A stretch of DNA of 64,000 nucleotides from the NCBI GenBank assembly GCA_900313615.1, contig OMRP01000007.1:31217-95216 (forward strand), given 5' to 3'. The DNA is from an uncultured Prevotellaceae bacterium (GTDB lineage: Bacteria > Bacteroidota > Bacteroidia > Bacteroidales > Bacteroidaceae). Below are positions 29,707-40,838 of the stretch, piece by piece (positions within the stretch are counted from its first letter, which is position 1; each line of letters begins with the position of its first letter). A program made the translations under genes and the position numbers. The notes under the pieces are model-generated. The model searched no databases and had not been told where the DNA came from. It worked only from the letters and a program-made list of their open reading frames with translations.

Positions 29707-30273
29707 TTACTTGGCAGCAGCCGACTTGCCTGACTTCCTGCGGATGACCTCGCCCTTGAAGAGGATACCCTTTCCTTTGTAAGGCTCGGGCATACGGAAC
29801 GAGCGAATCTTGGCACAGATGAGTCCGAGCAGCTGTTTGTCGCACGATTCGAGAATAATTTGCGGGTTCTGGTTACGCTCCGACTTCGTCTCCACCTTCA
29901 CCTCTGGCGGCAACTGGATGAATATCGGGTGCGTGTATCCCAACGCGAATTCAATGAGGTTGCCCTGGTTCGAGACGCGGTAACCCACGCCCACGAGTTC
30001 CATTTCCTTCTTGAATCCCTGGCTCACGCCCACCACCATATTGTTCACGAGTGAGCGGTAGAGTCCGTGGAACGCTTGTTTCTGCTTGATGTTGACGGGG
30101 CTGTTCTCGTCGATCTCGAACACCAGGTGTCCATCTTCATTCTTCATGATGATAGACGAGTCGATTTTCTGTGAGAGTTCCCCTTTGGGTCCTTTTACCG
30201 TGACAATGCCGTTTTTCTGTTCGATGCTGACCCCGGCGGGTATAGCTATTGGCAATTTACCTATTCTTGACAT
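29707..30273 (-). CDS. rplF: 50S ribosomal protein L6
   Basis: A 188-aa protein with two L6 domains and the C-terminal signature PEPYKGKGILFKGEVIRRKSGKS. It lies at the factor-binding region of the large subunit. The gene is 18 nt after rpsH and 18 nt before rplR. Confidence 0.97.
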   Translation of the reverse strand: MSRIGKLPIAIPAGVSIEQKNGIVTVKGPKGELSQKIDSSIIMKNEDGHLVFEIDENSPVNIKQKQAFHGLYRSLVNNMVVGVSQGFKKEMELVGVGYRVSNQGNLIEFALGYTHPIFIQLPPEVKVETKSERNQNPQIILESCDKQLLGLICAKIRSFRMPEPYKGKGILFKGEVIRRKSGKSAAAK

Positions 30274-30291
30274 AGTATATCCTCCTAAAGA

Positions 30292-30687
30292 TTAGTAGAC
30301 GTAGCAAAGCACTTCGCCACCGATTTTCAGCTCGGCGGCCTCTTTGTCGGTCATAACACCTTTCGACGTGGACAGGATAGCGATACCCAATCCGTTGATA
30401 ACTCTCGGCATGTCTTTATAGCCCGTGTACTTACGCAAACCCGGCTTTGACACACGCTCCAACTTCTTGATGGCGTTGGCACGGGTTACGGGGTTGTACT
30501 TGAGGGCCACCTTGATGGTGCCCTGCGGACCGTCCTCAACGAACTTGTAGTTGAGGATGTAGCCTTTCTCGAAGAGGATCTTCGTGATTTCCTTCTTCAA
30601 GTTGGAGGCAGGAATTTCCACGACGCGATGATGCGCCATGATTGCGTTTCTGAGTCTGGTCAGAAAATCTGCAATAGGATCTGTCAT
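30292..30687 (-). CDS. rpsH: 30S ribosomal protein S8
   Basis: A 131-aa protein with start at 30687 (MTDPIADFLTRLRNA), the universal S8 N terminus; an ATG 13 codons upstream adds a non-conserved extension and is rejected. In E. coli S8 represses the spc operon by binding near the rplE start; I see no obvious mimic here. The C terminus (GVMTDKEAAELKIGGEVLCYVY) is canonical. Confidence 0.96.
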   Translation of the reverse strand: MTDPIADFLTRLRNAIMAHHRVVEIPASNLKKEITKILFEKGYILNYKFVEDGPQGTIKVALKYNPVTRANAIKKLERVSKPGLRKYTGYKDMPRVINGLGIAILSTSKGVMTDKEAAELKIGGEVLCYVY

Positions 30688-30748
30688 TTGATTGTGATGT
30701 TTAATTAATCGGGACTGCCCCGACAATATTAAATAATAAAAAAAACTG

Positions 30749-31051
30749 TTACCAGCTAGCTTTCTTCACGCCCGGAATGAGGCCTTGCGACGCCATTTCA
30801 CGGAACTGGATACGTGAGAGTCCGAACTGACGGATATAACCTTTCGGACGACCGGTGATCTTGCAGCGGTTGTGCAGACGGATGGGGTTGGCGTTGCGGG
30901 GGATTTCCTGCAGTTTGCGCGCAGCCTCATAAGCCTCGGCCGGGTCGTTGGTGGTGGCGATGATTTTCTTCAGGGCCGCCCTTTTCTCAGCGTATTTAGC
31001 TACCATCTTGGCGCGTTTCACCTCACGCGCTTTCATTGATTCTTTAGCCAT
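30749..31051 (-). CDS. rpsN: 30S ribosomal protein S14, zinc-free form
   Basis: A 100-aa long-form S14. It lacks the CxxC...CxxC zinc ribbon of the short form; a single Cys stays in [21 protein letters not shown]. Together with L36 this indicates a zinc-independent version of these two ribosomal proteins. Confidence 0.96.
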   Translation of the reverse strand: MAKESMKAREVKRAKMVAKYAEKRAALKKIIATTNDPAEAYEAARKLQEIPRNANPIRLHNRCKITGRPKGYIRQFGLSRIQFREMASQGLIPGVKKASW

Positions 31052-31054
31052 GAC

Positions 31055-31609
31055 TTAATCTTTTTTAGCGTTTTTGAACGGCAGTCCGAAAGCCTTGAGC
31101 AGTGCATAGCCCTCTTCGTCGGTCTGAGCCGATGTAACGAAGGTGATGTTCATGCCCTGGATGCGTTCGATGTTGTCGATATTGATCTCCGGGAAGATGA
31201 TTTGCTCCTCGATGCCGAGGGTGTAGTTTCCACGTCCGTCAAACTTGGTCTCGATGCCTTTGAAGTCGCGGATACGGGGCAGAGCCACACGCACCAGTTT
31301 CTCCAGGAACTCATACATTCTCTCACGGCGCAGGGTCACCATAACGCCGATGGGCATCTTCTTACGCAGTTTGAAGTTGGCGATATCCTTCTTCGAGAAG
31401 GTAGCCACAGCTTTCTGGCCCGTGATGGCCGTCACCTCGTTGATGGCAACGTCGATGATTTTCCTGTCCTGTGTGGCATCGCCAAGTCCTTGGTTGACGA
31501 CAATCTTCTTGAGCACAGGAACCTGCATGCTTGAAGAGTAGTTGAACTGCTTCTTCAGTGCCGGAGCGATTTCCTCGGCATATACTTTCTTTAATTGCGC
31601 GGTATTCAT
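31055..31609 (-). CDS. rplE: 50S ribosomal protein L5
   Basis: A 184-aa 5S-rRNA-binding protein, complete ([43 protein letters not shown]). Its ATG shares one base with the rplX stop (TAATG), indicating coupled translation. Confidence 0.97.
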   Translation of the reverse strand: MNTAQLKKVYAEEIAPALKKQFNYSSSMQVPVLKKIVVNQGLGDATQDRKIIDVAINEVTAITGQKAVATFSKKDIANFKLRKKMPIGVMVTLRRERMYEFLEKLVRVALPRIRDFKGIETKFDGRGNYTLGIEEQIIFPEINIDNIERIQGMNITFVTSAQTDEEGYALLKAFGLPFKNAKKD

Positions 31610-31929
31610 TATTTGATCTCCTCTCCCGATTTTTTAGCGATACGTACTTTCTTTCCGTCCTCGTTGATTTTCATTCCGATGCGAGTAGGTTTGCCACTCT
31701 TCGGGTCGATGAGGCTGAGGTTAGAGATATGAATGGGCGCCTCCATCTTGATACGTCCCCCCTGAGGGTTCTTTGCCGACGGCTTGGCGCTTTTGGTCAC
31801 GATGTTGACCCCTTCGACGATGGCGCGGTTTTTGTCGACGAGCACCTTGAGCACCTTACCAGTCTTGCCTTTGTCCTCACCGGCGATGACCACCACTGTA
31901 TCGTTTTTCTTGATATGTAACTTAGCCAT
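31609..31929 (-). CDS. rplX: 50S ribosomal protein L24
   Basis: A 106-aa assembly-initiator protein with a KOW motif ([20 protein letters not shown]). It overlaps rplE by one nucleotide and follows rplN by 19 nt. Confidence 0.97.
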   Translation of the reverse strand: MAKLHIKKNDTVVVIAGEDKGKTGKVLKVLVDKNRAIVEGVNIVTKSAKPSAKNPQGGRIKMEAPIHISNLSLIDPKSGKPTRIGMKINEDGKKVRIAKKSGEEIK

Positions 31930-31948
31930 TGTTTTAAATGTTTATAGA

Positions 31949-32314
31949 TTAAAGGACCTCAGGTGCGAGCGAAACGACCTTCATGTTGACGGCCCTGAGT
32001 TCGCGTGCTACGGGTCCGAAGATACGGCTGCCGCGGAGTTCACCGGCGTTGTTGAGCAGCACGCATGCGTTGTCGTCGAACCTGATGTACGAACCGTCGG
32101 CTCTTCTCACCTCTTTCTTGGTACGGACGATGAGTGCTTTCGACACGGTACCTTTCTTCATGTCGCTGGAAGGGATGACATTCTTTACGGTGACGACGAT
32201 GACATCGCCCACGCTGGCATACCTTCTTCCTGTACCTCCGAGCACACGGATGCAGAGCGCCTCTTTGGCTCCGCTGTTGTCGCATACTGTCAGTCTTGTT
32301 TCTGCCTGTATCAT
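31949..32314 (-). CDS. rplN: 50S ribosomal protein L14
   Basis: A 121-aa beta-barrel protein at the subunit interface, with the signature segment [24 protein letters not shown]. It begins the spc part of the cluster, 2 nt after rpsQ. Confidence 0.97.
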   Translation of the reverse strand: MIQAETRLTVCDNSGAKEALCIRVLGGTGRRYASVGDVIVVTVKNVIPSSDMKKGTVSKALIVRTKKEVRRADGSYIRFDDNACVLLNNAGELRGSRIFGPVARELRAVNMKVVSLAPEVL

Positions 32315-32316
32315 AA

Positions 32317-32574
32317 TTACTTAGCTTTTTCGATGATTTGAACTAATCTCCACCTCTTGGTCTTGCTCAGAGGTCTGGTTTCCATCACGAGCACGGTGTC
32401 GCCGATATTGGCTTCGTTTTTCTCGTCATGGGCATGGTATTTCTTCGTTTTCTGAACGAACTTACCATAGATTGGGTGCTTCTCCTTGAACTTGGCGGCA
32501 ATAACAATGGTTTTATCCATTTTGTTGCTGATAACGACACCCTGTCTTGTTTTTCTTAAGTTTCTTGTTTCCAT
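32317..32574 (-). CDS. rpsQ: 30S ribosomal protein S17
   Basis: An 85-aa protein. The start at 32574 ([12 protein letters not shown]) gives the usual Bacteroidetes N terminus and leaves 11 nt to rpmC; an ATG five codons upstream would overlap rpmC by 4 nt and cannot be excluded. The core ([24 protein letters not shown]) is typical. Confidence 0.95.
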   Translation of the reverse strand: METRNLRKTRQGVVISNKMDKTIVIAAKFKEKHPIYGKFVQKTKKYHAHDEKNEANIGDTVLVMETRPLSKTKRWRLVQIIEKAK

Positions 32575-32585
32575 GTGTCCCATTG

Positions 32586-32780
32586 TCATTTGTTAAGCTC
32601 TCGTTGGCGGAGCTCGGTTTTCATGCGAGCGATATCCTTCTTGGCCTGTCGGATGAGCATCGGGTTCTCGAGCGGCGTGATGGCATGGTTGAGCCTCATC
32701 TGCTGCAGGCGAGCCACTTCCGTTTCGAGGCGCTCTACGAGGTCTTTCGTGTCGAGTTCTTTTATTTCGTTAATTTTCAT
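32586..32780 (-). CDS. rpmC: 50S ribosomal protein L29
   Basis: A 64-aa two-helix protein at the exit tunnel, where it helps dock SRP and trigger factor ([32 protein letters not shown]). It lies 3 nt after rplP. Confidence 0.96.
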   Translation of the reverse strand: MKINEIKELDTKDLVERLETEVARLQQMRLNHAITPLENPMLIRQAKKDIARMKTELRQRELNK

Positions 32781-32783
32781 GAC

Positions 32784-33212
32784 TTATGCGTTTTTATCGT
32801 AATCTCTTCTGACGATGAACTTAGTCTTCACAGGCAGTTTCTGCGCTGCGAGGCGAAGGGCCTCCTTTGCGATGTCGAAGCTGACGCCCTCGACTTCGAA
32901 CAGCACCCTACCCGGAGTGACGGGAGCGACCCATCCTGCGGGGTCACCCTTACCTTTACCCATACGTACGTCGGCAGGTTTGCGTGTGATTGGTTTGTCG
33001 GGGAAGATGCGAATCCATACCTGTCCTTCGCGGTTCATCCTTCTGTTCACGGCCACACGTGCTGCCTCGATCTGACGGCTGTCGATCCATTTAGCCTCAA
33101 GTGTCTTGATGCCGAAGGATCCGAAAGCCAGCTGGGTGCCCCTGTGTGCATTGCCTTTGTTTCCGCGGCCATCCTGGGGTCTTCTATATTTTACTCGTTT
33201 TGGCTGTAACAT
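32784..33212 (-). CDS. rplP: 50S ribosomal protein L16
   Basis: A 142-aa protein that helps position A- and P-site tRNAs ([45 protein letters not shown]). The Arg in the GKGKGDP loop region hydroxylated in some bacteria aligns with MGKGKG. Full length. Confidence 0.97.
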   Translation of the reverse strand: MLQPKRVKYRRPQDGRGNKGNAHRGTQLAFGSFGIKTLEAKWIDSRQIEAARVAVNRRMNREGQVWIRIFPDKPITRKPADVRMGKGKGDPAGWVAPVTPGRVLFEVEGVSFDIAKEALRLAAQKLPVKTKFIVRRDYDKNA

Positions 33213-33224
33213 GATAACTTCTTT

Positions 33225-33953
33225 TTATCGGTTATTGTTTCTTTTTCTGTTGCCTCTCTCGCGACGTCCGCCCTGAGCGCTACGGCCCATGGATTTCTCC
33301 TGTGCGAAGTTAGGAGCGAGGTCAACTTTTCCGAAGATTTCGCCGCGGCAGATCCATACCTTGATACCGAGCAGTCCCACTTTGGTGAGCGCTTCAGTCT
33401 GGCAGTAGTCCACATCGGCCCTGAAGGTATGCAACGGTGTACGTCCTTCCTTGTACATCTCCTTGCGAGCCATTTCGGCACCGTTGAGACGACCGGTGAT
33501 CTGTACCTTGATACCTTCGGCACCAGCTCTCATCGTGCTGGAGATAGCCATTTTGATAGCTCTTCTGTAAGCAATCTTCTTCTCTATCTGGGTGGCGATG
33601 TTTTTACCCACGATGGTAGCGTCGAGTTCAGGCTTCTTCACCTCGTGGATATTGATCTGCACCTCTTTGCCATAGAGTTTCTTCAGCTCTTCCTTCAATT
33701 TGTCGACATCCTGACCACCTTTTCCGATAACCACACCCGGACGGGCTGTGCATATGGTGATGGTAACCAGTTTGAGTGTTCTCTCGATAACGATTTTCGA
33801 GACCATGGCGCTCTCGAGCCTTTTGTTGAGGTAAGTCCTTATTTTCTGGTCTTCCACGATGTTATCGCCGAAGTTCTTACCACCGAACCAGTTGGAGTCC
33901 CAACCTCTGATAATGCCGAGACGGTTGCTTATTGGATTAACTTTCTGTCCCAT
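33225..33953 (-). CDS. rpsC: 30S ribosomal protein S3
   Basis: A 242-aa protein with a KH domain ([22 protein letters not shown]) and the C-terminal S3 domain that lines the mRNA entry tunnel. The tail is very basic ([13 protein letters not shown]). It starts 5 nt after rplV. Confidence 0.97.
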   Translation of the reverse strand: MGQKVNPISNRLGIIRGWDSNWFGGKNFGDNIVEDQKIRTYLNKRLESAMVSKIVIERTLKLVTITICTARPGVVIGKGGQDVDKLKEELKKLYGKEVQINIHEVKKPELDATIVGKNIATQIEKKIAYRRAIKMAISSTMRAGAEGIKVQITGRLNGAEMARKEMYKEGRTPLHTFRADVDYCQTEALTKVGLLGIKVWICRGEIFGKVDLAPNFAQEKSMGRSAQGGRRERGNRKRNNNR

Positions 33954-33958
33954 TTTGA

Positions 33959-34363
33959 TTAATTTTCGTCGTTATTAATTGAGTCGACAAAGAGAGTGAC
34001 GTGGTTGCTGCGTTTGCGAATTCTGTATCCACGTCCCTGCGGTGCTGGTCTCATTCTCTTGATGGTGACGCCTTCGTCGACGAACACCCTTGATACGATG
34101 AGTTCACCGTCTTCGGCTTTTCTATCGTTCTTAGCCTCCCAGTTGGCAATAGCCGAGCGGAGGAGTTTCTCTACGTTTCTGGCGGCCTGTTTCTTGGAGA
34201 AGCGGAGGATACCGAGTGCACGGTTCACCTCGACGCCCCTGATCATATCGACCACATACCTCATCTTACGAGGTGAGGAGGGCACGTCTTTGAGTTTGGC
34301 GAAGTACAAGCTTTTCTGTGCTTCTTTTCTCTTGTCAGCCGCAATTTTCTTTCTTGCTCCCAT
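33959..34363 (-). CDS. rplV: 50S ribosomal protein L22
   Basis: A 134-aa protein whose beta-hairpin ([24 protein letters not shown]-like) reaches into the exit tunnel, where macrolide resistance changes occur in other species; the hairpin is intact. Gap to rpsS is 33 nt. Confidence 0.97.
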   Translation of the reverse strand: MGARKKIAADKRKEAQKSLYFAKLKDVPSSPRKMRYVVDMIRGVEVNRALGILRFSKKQAARNVEKLLRSAIANWEAKNDRKAEDGELIVSRVFVDEGVTIKRMRPAPQGRGYRIRKRSNHVTLFVDSINNDEN

Positions 34364-34396
34364 TATTGATTTCTTTTTTTCTACAATTTGTTGGGT

Positions 34397-34663
34397 TTAC
34401 TTCTTGTTGCCTGCATGACCACCGAACCTTCTCGTGGGAGAGAACTCGCCCAGTTTGTGTCCGACCATGTTTTCAGTGATGTAAACCGGAATGAATTTGT
34501 TACCATTGTGAACTGCTACCGTATGTCCCACGAAGTCGGGAGAGATGACGGAAGCCCTGGCCCATGTCTTCACGACGTTTTTCTTGCCGCTTTCGTTCAT
34601 GGCGAGAATTTTCTTCTCGAGTGCCACGTTGATGTATGGTCCTTTTTTAAGTGAACGACTCAT
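34397..34663 (-). CDS. rpsS: 30S ribosomal protein S19
   Basis: An 88-aa protein of the 30S head ([49 protein letters not shown]). Full length and canonical, 22 nt after rplB. Confidence 0.97.
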   Translation of the reverse strand: MSRSLKKGPYINVALEKKILAMNESGKKNVVKTWARASVISPDFVGHTVAVHNGNKFIPVYITENMVGHKLGEFSPTRRFGGHAGNKK

Positions 34664-34685
34664 GTGTTATTCGTTAGTTAACTTG

Positions 34686-35510
34686 TTACTTTTTAGCTCT
34701 TTCGATGATATACTTGCTGGAGTGTTTCTTCGGAGCCCTAGTCTTGAGGCCCTTAGCATACAATCCGGTGCGTGAACGTGGATGTCCTCCGGACTGACGT
34801 CCTTCACCACCACCCATCGGGTGATCGTGCGGGTTCATCACCACGCCGCGGTTGTGCGGACGGCGTCCAAGCCATCTTGTGCGGCCGGCTTTACCCGACT
34901 GCTCAAGAGCATGGTCGGAGTTGCCCACCGAACCCACGGTAGCTTTACAAGCAGAGAGAATCTTGCGTGTTTCTCCTGAAGGGAGCTTCACCACGCAGTA
35001 AGAGCCTTCGCGCGAAGTCAACTGAGCGAAGTTGCCAGCTGAGCGAACGAGCAGGGCGCCCTGTCCCGGGCGCAGTTCGATGTTGTGGATCACGGTACCC
35101 ACGGGGATGTTGGCCAGCGGAAGAGCGTTTCCGATCTCAGGCGCTGCCTCAGGTCCCGACAAGAGTTGTGTGCCCACCTGCAGTCCATTAGGAGCAATAA
35201 TGTAACGTTTCTCGCCGTCGGCATAGAAGAGCAAGGCGATACGAGCCGAACGGTTCGGATCGTATTCGATGGTCTTCACGACAGCGGGTACACCATCCTT
35301 CTCTCGTTTGAAGTCGATGAGGCGATATTTACGCTTGTGTCCGCCTCCTCTGTACCTGACGGTCATTTTACCGGTGTTGTTTCTACCTCCGGTGGATTTT
35401 TTCCCGAAAACGAGAGATTTCTCTGGTACGGATGCAGTAATATCCTCGAACGTACCAATAATTTTGTGTCTTTGTCCCGGTGTTACCGGTTTTAGTTTAC
35501 GTACTGCCAT
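34686..35510 (-). CDS. rplB: 50S ribosomal protein L2
   Basis: A 274-aa protein required for subunit joining and peptidyl-transferase activity, with the universally conserved loop [16 protein letters not shown]. It starts 6 nt after rplW. Confidence 0.98.
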   Translation of the reverse strand: MAVRKLKPVTPGQRHKIIGTFEDITASVPEKSLVFGKKSTGGRNNTGKMTVRYRGGGHKRKYRLIDFKREKDGVPAVVKTIEYDPNRSARIALLFYADGEKRYIIAPNGLQVGTQLLSGPEAAPEIGNALPLANIPVGTVIHNIELRPGQGALLVRSAGNFAQLTSREGSYCVVKLPSGETRKILSACKATVGSVGNSDHALEQSGKAGRTRWLGRRPHNRGVVMNPHDHPMGGGEGRQSGGHPRSRTGLYAKGLKTRAPKKHSSKYIIERAKK

Positions 35511-35516
35511 TTTTTA

Positions 35517-35810
35517 TTAGATATTGCTGTAAAAATCGATTGATTCGCCCTCCTTGAGGGTAACGATAGCCTTTTTAAAGGCAGCCTTCTGCCCTTTTAC
35601 AAGCCCGGCCTTGGTGTAGCGCTGCGAGCGTTTCCCTGCATATTTGGCCGTGTTCACTTGTTCGACCGTCACGTTGTAGGTCTCTTCCACTTCTTTTTTA
35701 ATCTGGAGCTTGTTGGCCTCGGGCTTTACAATGAAGCCGTAACGGTTGGGCCATTTGTCCGTAGTCTTGGTCATCTTCTCAGTGACCAGGGGTTTAATGA
35801 TAAATGCCAT
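35517..35810 (-). CDS. rplW: 50S ribosomal protein L23
   Basis: A 97-aa exit-tunnel protein and docking site for trigger factor and SRP (IIKPLVTEKMTK...NRYGFIVKPEANKLQIKKEVEETYNVTV). It follows rplD by 17 nt. Confidence 0.97.
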   Translation of the reverse strand: MAFIIKPLVTEKMTKTTDKWPNRYGFIVKPEANKLQIKKEVEETYNVTVEQVNTAKYAGKRSQRYTKAGLVKGQKAAFKKAIVTLKEGESIDFYSNI

Positions 35811-35827
35811 GTTTTGAATCTCCTTGA

Positions 35828-36457
35828 TTATTTAATTAAGACCTCTTCGATGGATTTCAACGAATTTTCAGTCACGACAAGCACATCAGCATTCAATACT
35901 TTGTAAGAATTGAGTGTCGATGCAATCATGACTTCTGTACCCGGTAAATTTCGAGCCGACAAATATACGGTTTTATTTGCACCTGGCAAAAGGAAGAGTT
36001 GCTTCCTACCGTCGACTTTAAGATTTTTAATAATGTTTAAGAATTCTTTAGTCTTCGGAGTCTCGAAGTTGAAGTCTTCCACCACGATGATGGCATTTTC
36101 CTGGGCTTTGTATGAGAGAGCGCTCTTGCGTGCGAGCACCTTCACTTTTTTGTTGAGCTTGGTGCGATAGTCACGCGGTTTGGGACCGAACACTCGTCCA
36201 CCGCCCTTGAGCAGAGGAGAGTTGATGTCACCATGACGTGCGCCGCCGCCGCCCTTTTGACGTCCGAGTTTACGGGTGCTACCCTTGTGCTCGCTTCTTT
36301 CCTTGGCCTTTGCCGTACCTTGGCGTTGGTTGCCGAGATACTGTTTCACGGCGAGGTAGAGCACATGGTCGTTTGGTTCGATGCCGTAGATCTGGTCATT
36401 GAGGACAACCTTTCTGCCGGTTTCCTGTCCTTTGATATTTAAAACGTTGATTTCCAT
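35828..36457 (-). CDS. rplD: 50S ribosomal protein L4
   Basis: A 209-aa protein with the exit-tunnel extension ([23 protein letters not shown]). In E. coli L4 autoregulates the S10 operon through the leader before rpsJ. Its ATG overlaps the rplC stop by one base (36457). Confidence 0.97.
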   Translation of the reverse strand: MEINVLNIKGQETGRKVVLNDQIYGIEPNDHVLYLAVKQYLGNQRQGTAKAKERSEHKGSTRKLGRQKGGGGARHGDINSPLLKGGGRVFGPKPRDYRTKLNKKVKVLARKSALSYKAQENAIIVVEDFNFETPKTKEFLNIIKNLKVDGRKQLFLLPGANKTVYLSARNLPGTEVMIASTLNSYKVLNADVLVVTENSLKSIEEVLIK

Positions 36458-37071
36458 TACTTCTTAATTAACACGGTTGAACCATTGAATCCAGCCACCG
36501 ACCCCTTCACGAGGATGAGGTTATGTTCCGGAATCACTTTCAGAACTTTCAGGTTTTGCGTGGTGACGCGGTCGCAACCCATGTGGCCACCCATGCGCAT
36601 TCCTTTGAACACTTTAGCGGGATAGGAGCAGGCGCCGATAGAACCCGGTTTGCGGGCGCGGTCGTCCTGTCCGTGTGTCTGTTGTCCTACACCACCGAAT
36701 CCGTGTCTTTTCATAACGCCTTGGAATCCCTTACCTTTTGAGATACCAACAACATCCACGAAAGTGGTGTCGTTGAAGATTTCCACGGTAATCACGTCGC
36801 CGAGGTTGTGCTCCTCGTCGAATTTGAACTCGGCCAAGTGCTTTTTCGGTGTTGTACCTGCTTTCTTGAAGCAACCCATCATCGCTTTGGTGGTGTTCTT
36901 CTCCTTGGCTTCGCCAAAAGCGAGCTGCAGAGCGTTGTAACCATCTTTCTCGAGGGTCTTCACTTGGGTGACAACACAAGGACCAGCTTCGATAACAGTG
37001 CACGGCACGTTTTTGCCGTCGGCACTGAAAACGGATGTCATTCCGATTTTCTTTCCAATTAATCCTGGCAT
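36457..37071 (-). CDS. rplC: 50S ribosomal protein L3
   Basis: A 204-aa assembly-initiator protein with the typical N terminus ([15 protein letters not shown]) and the extended loop near the peptidyl-transferase centre ([13 protein letters not shown]...[18 protein letters not shown]). It is separated from rpsJ by 115 nt, longer than other gaps of the S10 part. Confidence 0.97.
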   Translation of the reverse strand: MPGLIGKKIGMTSVFSADGKNVPCTVIEAGPCVVTQVKTLEKDGYNALQLAFGEAKEKNTTKAMMGCFKKAGTTPKKHLAEFKFDEEHNLGDVITVEIFNDTTFVDVVGISKGKGFQGVMKRHGFGGVGQQTHGQDDRARKPGSIGACSYPAKVFKGMRMGGHMGCDRVTTQNLKVLKVIPEHNLILVKGSVAGFNGSTVLIKK

Positions 37072-37186
37072 TTCAAATTAAATTTTGTAGATTTATTATT
37101 TTGAGGTGAGAGGTGAGGGCTGATAGCTAAAAGATATGCCTGTCGGAAGATCTCTTGCTCCATGCCCCATGCTCCTTTCCTCATTT
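37072..37186. other. Unusual rpsJ-rplC spacer
   Basis: This 115-nt gap contains purine-rich GAGGTGAGAGGTGAGGGC (37103-37120) of the same style as the low-complexity tracts elsewhere. I see no convincing promoter, terminator or strong stem. Confidence 0.5.
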
Positions 37187-37492
37187 TTACACTTTGATTT
37201 CCACTTCCACGCCGCTGGGCAATTCCAGTTTCATCAGCGCCTCAACGGTGTTGGCCGTAGAGCTGTAGATGTCGATAAGACGTTTGTAGTTACTCAGTTG
37301 GAACTGTTCGCGTGCCTTCTTATTGACGAAGGTGGAGCGGTTGACAGTGAAGATACGTTTGTGGGTGGGCAGTGGAATCGGTCCGCTGACGATGGCACCC
37401 GTAGCCTTGACGGCCTTCACGATTTTCTCAGCCGACTTGTCCACGAGTTTGTGGTCGTACGACTTGAGTTTGATTCTGATTTTCTGACTCAT
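37187..37492 (-). CDS. rpsJ: 30S ribosomal protein S10 (NusE)
   Basis: A 101-aa protein of the 30S head that also links ribosome and RNA polymerase through NusG. The sequence is canonical ([46 protein letters not shown]). It comes 86 nt after fusA. Confidence 0.97.
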   Translation of the reverse strand: MSQKIRIKLKSYDHKLVDKSAEKIVKAVKATGAIVSGPIPLPTHKRIFTVNRSTFVNKKAREQFQLSNYKRLIDIYSSTANTVEALMKLELPSGVEVEIKV

Positions 37493-37578
37493 TGTTTTGT
37501 TTTGTTTAAATGATGATTATTTTCTATCGAGGTCGGCTTAAGAGTCATTCACTAAGCTGGCGCCTCGACTTATTTTCA

Positions 37579-39693
37579 TTATACTAGGTCGGCACGACCG
37601 TTCACCTCTTCAAGCACTGCCTTGGCGATAGAGCTCGACAGCGGTGCGTGGTGGTCGTATTCCATAGAACTGGTAGCACGACCGGAGGTGATGGTACGCA
37701 GCGCGGTCACATAGCCGAATGTCTCCGACAGTGGCACCAGCGCCTTGACGATACGTCCACCAGAACGAGCCTCGTCCATACCCTGAACTTGTCCGCGGCG
37801 TTTGTTCAAGTCGCCAATCACGTCGCCCATGCTCTCCTCGGGTGTTACCACCTCAAGTTTCATGATAGGCTCCATGAGCACTGGCGAAGCTTTCACACAG
37901 GCATTCTTATAGGCCTGGATGGCAGCGATCTCGAACGACAACTGGTCGGAGTCCACTGGGTGGAACGAACCATCGAGGAGCGTCACCTTGAGTGAATCCA
38001 TGGGATAGCCACCGAGGACACCATTCTTCATGGCCTGTTCGAAACCTTTCTGTACAGAGGGGATGAACTCCTTGGGAATATTACCACCCTTCACCTCATT
38101 GACGAACTGCAATCCGCCCTCCTTGAAGTCCTCGTCCACAGGACCGACATTGCAGATGATATCAGCGAACTTACCACGTCCACCACTCTGTTTCTTGTAC
38201 ACCTCGCGCAGGTTGACGGTCTTCGTGATGGCCTCCTTGTAGTTCACCTGGGGTTTGCCCTGGTTGCACTCCACCTTGAACTCACGTTTCAGACGGTCGA
38301 TGATGATATCGAGGTGCAACTCACCCATACCCGAGATGATGGTCTGTCCACTCTGCTCGTCGGTACGCACGGTGAATGTCGGGTCTTCCTCGGCCAACTT
38401 GGCAAGTCCGATACCCAACTTGTCGACGTCGGCCTGCGACTTCGGCTCTACAGCGATACCAATCACTGGGTCGGGGAAGGTCATCGATTCAAGCACGATG
38501 GGATGTTGCTCATCGCAGAGGGTGTCACCCGTATGGATATCCTTGAATCCAACGCCGGCGCCAATGTCACCTGCGTCGATGGATTCCATGGGAATCTCCT
38601 TGTTAGAGTTCATCTGGAAAAGGCGGCTGATACGCTCTTTCTTTCCCGAACGAGGATTGTACACGTAGCTGCCAGCCACTACCTTACCCGAATAGACGCG
38701 GAAGAACACCAGGCGGCCCATATACGGGTCGGTAGCGATCTTGAACGCCAGGGCAGCTGTAGGAGCGTCGTCAGCCGGTTTGCGTGTTTCCTCAGCCTCA
38801 GTCTCGGGGTTGGTACCCACGATGGCTTCCGTGTCAAGCGGTGAAGGCAGGAAGGCGCAAGTATAGTCGAGCAGGGGCTGCACACCCTTGTTCTTATATG
38901 ACGAGCCACAGAGCATAGGAGTGATGGCCATGGCCACGGTACCCTTGCGCAATGCTGCGATAATCTGCTCCTCGTCGATATCCTCGCCCTCGAGGAATTT
39001 CTCCATGAGGTCGTCGTCGAAGTCTGCAGCTGTCTCGAGCATCTTGCCACGCCATTCCTCGGCCTCAGCGACCAGTTCGGCGGGGATATCCTCGACATCA
39101 TATTCGGCACCCATCGTCTCGTCGTGCCACAGGATGGCCTTCATCTTAATGAGGTCGACCACACCCTTGAAATGCTCCTCAGCACCGATAGGAATCTGCA
39201 CGGGGCAGGGATTGGCACCCAAAATGTCGCGCATCTGCTGCACCGTCTCAAAGAAGTCGGCGCCCGAGCGGTCCATCTTGTTCACATAACCGATACGGGG
39301 TACATTGTATTTGTCTGCCTGACGCCACACGGTTTCCGACTGCGGCTGCACGCCGTCAGCCGCCGAGTAGGTGGCAATGGCACCGTCGAGCACACGCAGC
39401 GAACGCTCCACCTCAGCGGTGAAGTCGACGTGTCCCGGAGTGTCGATAAGATTGATTTTGAATTTTTTCTTGTTCCATTCCCAGTAACAGGTGGTGGCAG
39501 CCGAAGTGATGGTGATACCACGCTCCTGCTCCTGTGCCATCCAGTCCATGGTGGCCGCACCGTCGTGCACCTCACCGATTTTGTGCGTCTTGCCTGTATA
39601 GAACAGTATACGCTCCGATGTGGTGGTCTTACCGGCGTCGATATGGGCCATGATACCAATGTTGCGTGTCAGGTGAAGATCTTGCTTTGCCAT
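37579..39693 (-). CDS. fusA: Elongation factor G
   Basis: A 704-aa GTPase that drives translocation. The G1 motif AHIDAGKT (residues 16-23), the switch-I segment [14 protein letters not shown]3 DTPGHVDF and G4 NKMD are present, followed by domains II-V with the normal length. It stands in the str arrangement rpsL-rpsG-fusA. The tuf gene is not next to it but at 63.6 kb. Confidence 0.98.
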   Translation of the reverse strand: MAKQDLHLTRNIGIMAHIDAGKTTTSERILFYTGKTHKIGEVHDGAATMDWMAQEQERGITITSAATTCYWEWNKKKFKINLIDTPGHVDFTAEVERSLRVLDGAIATYSAADGVQPQSETVWRQADKYNVPRIGYVNKMDRSGADFFETVQQMRDILGANPCPVQIPIGAEEHFKGVVDLIKMKAILWHDETMGAEYDVEDIPAELVAEAEEWRGKMLETAADFDDDLMEKFLEGEDIDEEQIIAALRKGTVAMAITPMLCGSSYKNKGVQPLLDYTCAFLPSPLDTEAIVGTNPETEAEETRKPADDAPTAALAFKIATDPYMGRLVFFRVYSGKVVAGSYVYNPRSGKKERISRLFQMNSNKEIPMESIDAGDIGAGVGFKDIHTGDTLCDEQHPIVLESMTFPDPVIGIAVEPKSQADVDKLGIGLAKLAEEDPTFTVRTDEQSGQTIISGMGELHLDIIIDRLKREFKVECNQGKPQVNYKEAITKTVNLREVYKKQSGGRGKFADIICNVGPVDEDFKEGGLQFVNEVKGGNIPKEFIPSVQKGFEQAMKNGVLGGYPMDSLKVTLLDGSFHPVDSDQLSFEIAAIQAYKNACVKASPVLMEPIMKLEVVTPEESMGDVIGDLNKRRGQVQGMDEARSGGRIVKALVPLSETFGYVTALRTITSGRATSSMEYDHHAPLSSSIAKAVLEEVNGRADLV

Positions 39694-39739
39694 TTCTTTA
39701 TATCCTTTACCTTTTTACCTTTATTACCTTATGTCTATA

Positions 39740-40216
39740 TTAGAACCTGAAATGTGCGAAAGCACGGTTAGCCTCTGCCATGCGGTGCATATCTTCCTTA
39801 CGTTTGAAGGCACCACCCTGATTGTTGTAAGCATCGATAATCTCAGCAGCCAATTTTTCGGCCATGTTCTTTCCACCACGCTTGCGAGCGAAGTTGATCA
39901 TATTCTTCATCGACACGCTCTCCTTACGGTCAGGGCGTATTTCAGTAGGCACCTGGAATGTGGCGCCGCCAATGCGCTTCGACTTCACCTCCACGAGCGG
40001 AGTGATATTGTCGAGAGCCTGTTTCCAAATCTCAAGTGGTGATTTTTCCTCTTTGGCCATTTTTGTCTTGACCACGTCGAGGGCATTGTAGAAGATTTCG
40101 TAAGAGATGGTCTTCTTTCCATCATACATCAGGTGATTGACAAATTTCGACACTTTCTGGTCGTTGAAGACGGGATCCGGCAGGATAACCCTCTTCTTGG
40201 GTTTTGCTTTTCTCAT
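39740..40216 (-). CDS. rpsG: 30S ribosomal protein S7
   Basis: A 158-aa 16S assembly initiator of the 30S head ([35 protein letters not shown]). In E. coli S7 binds the rpsL-rpsG spacer and represses translation; here that spacer is 241 nt and contains a long stem (see 40217-40457). Confidence 0.97.
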   Translation of the reverse strand: MRKAKPKKRVILPDPVFNDQKVSKFVNHLMYDGKKTISYEIFYNALDVVKTKMAKEEKSPLEIWKQALDNITPLVEVKSKRIGGATFQVPTEIRPDRKESVSMKNMINFARKRGGKNMAEKLAAEIIDAYNNQGGAFKRKEDMHRMAEANRAFAHFRF

Positions 40217-40457
40217 TTTATGTTTTAAAAATTTATGTCTGCTGAGGCTGTTCTTTCTTGTTCTTCAACGCCCACACCTGGGCATTTACTCAACCTTGAC
40301 TTAACAAATCATCAGCAAAACGGTTGTTTCTTTTTTTCTTATTTTCAACCCGGGGTATTCAGGTGATTGGGCTAAAGTTCTGAAGTTATGTGTCACCACA
40401 TGCTTACCAACCGAGGCTCATGGCCTGAAGACCCTGGGTTGTTGGGGCGAAGCGTGA
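40217..40457 (-). promoter_or_regulatory. Candidate structured rpsG leader (possible S7 regulatory RNA)
   Basis: On the minus strand the segment 40440-40424 pairs with 40363-40347 in a stem with 15 of 17 matches (two mismatches), enclosing about 60 nt that include a perfect 5-bp hairpin with a 4-nt loop (40388-40401). The stem begins 17 nt after the rpsL stop codon and is followed by an A-rich single strand, not by a T tract, so it is not a terminator. A role in S7 autoregulation is inferred from the E. coli precedent. Confidence 0.5.
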
Positions 40458-40838
40458 TTATTTCTTCTGCTTCGGACGTTTGGCACCGTATTTAGAACGG
40501 CGTTGTGTGCGGCTGGCCACACCTGCGGTATCCAATGTACCACGGACGATGTGATAACGCACACCGGGGAGGTCCTTCACACGACCACCGCGCACCAGCA
40601 CAATGCTGTGCTCCTGCAGGTTGTGTCCCTCACCGGGGATGTAACTGTTGACCTCCTTTTGGTTGGTCAAACGAACACGGGCAACTTTACGCATTGCCGA
40701 ATTAGGCTTTTTAGGTGTTGTGGTGTAGACACGCACGCAAACACCGCGGCGCTGAGGACATGAGTCCAGAGCGGGCGACTTGCTCTTGTCTACGAGCACC
40801 TTCCTGCCTTTTCTTACCAATTGTGAGATTGTAGGCAT
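40458..40838 (-). CDS. rpsL: 30S ribosomal protein S12
   Basis: A 126-aa decoding-centre protein. The positions linked to streptomycin response are wild type (Lys in [10 protein letters not shown] and Lys in [13 protein letters not shown], with the modified Asp next to it). It is the first gene of the str cluster, with a -7 box at 40933-40940. Confidence 0.98.
   Translation of the reverse strand: MPTISQLVRKGRKVLVDKSKSPALDSCPQRRGVCVRVYTTTPKKPNSAMRKVARVRLTNQKEVNSYIPGEGHNLQEHSIVLVRGGRVKDLPGVRYHIVRGTLDTAGVASRTQRRSKYGAKRPKQKK

Noticed and set aside
40458-40838. Possible streptomycin-resistance changes in rpsL
   Set aside because: Both lysine positions are wild type.
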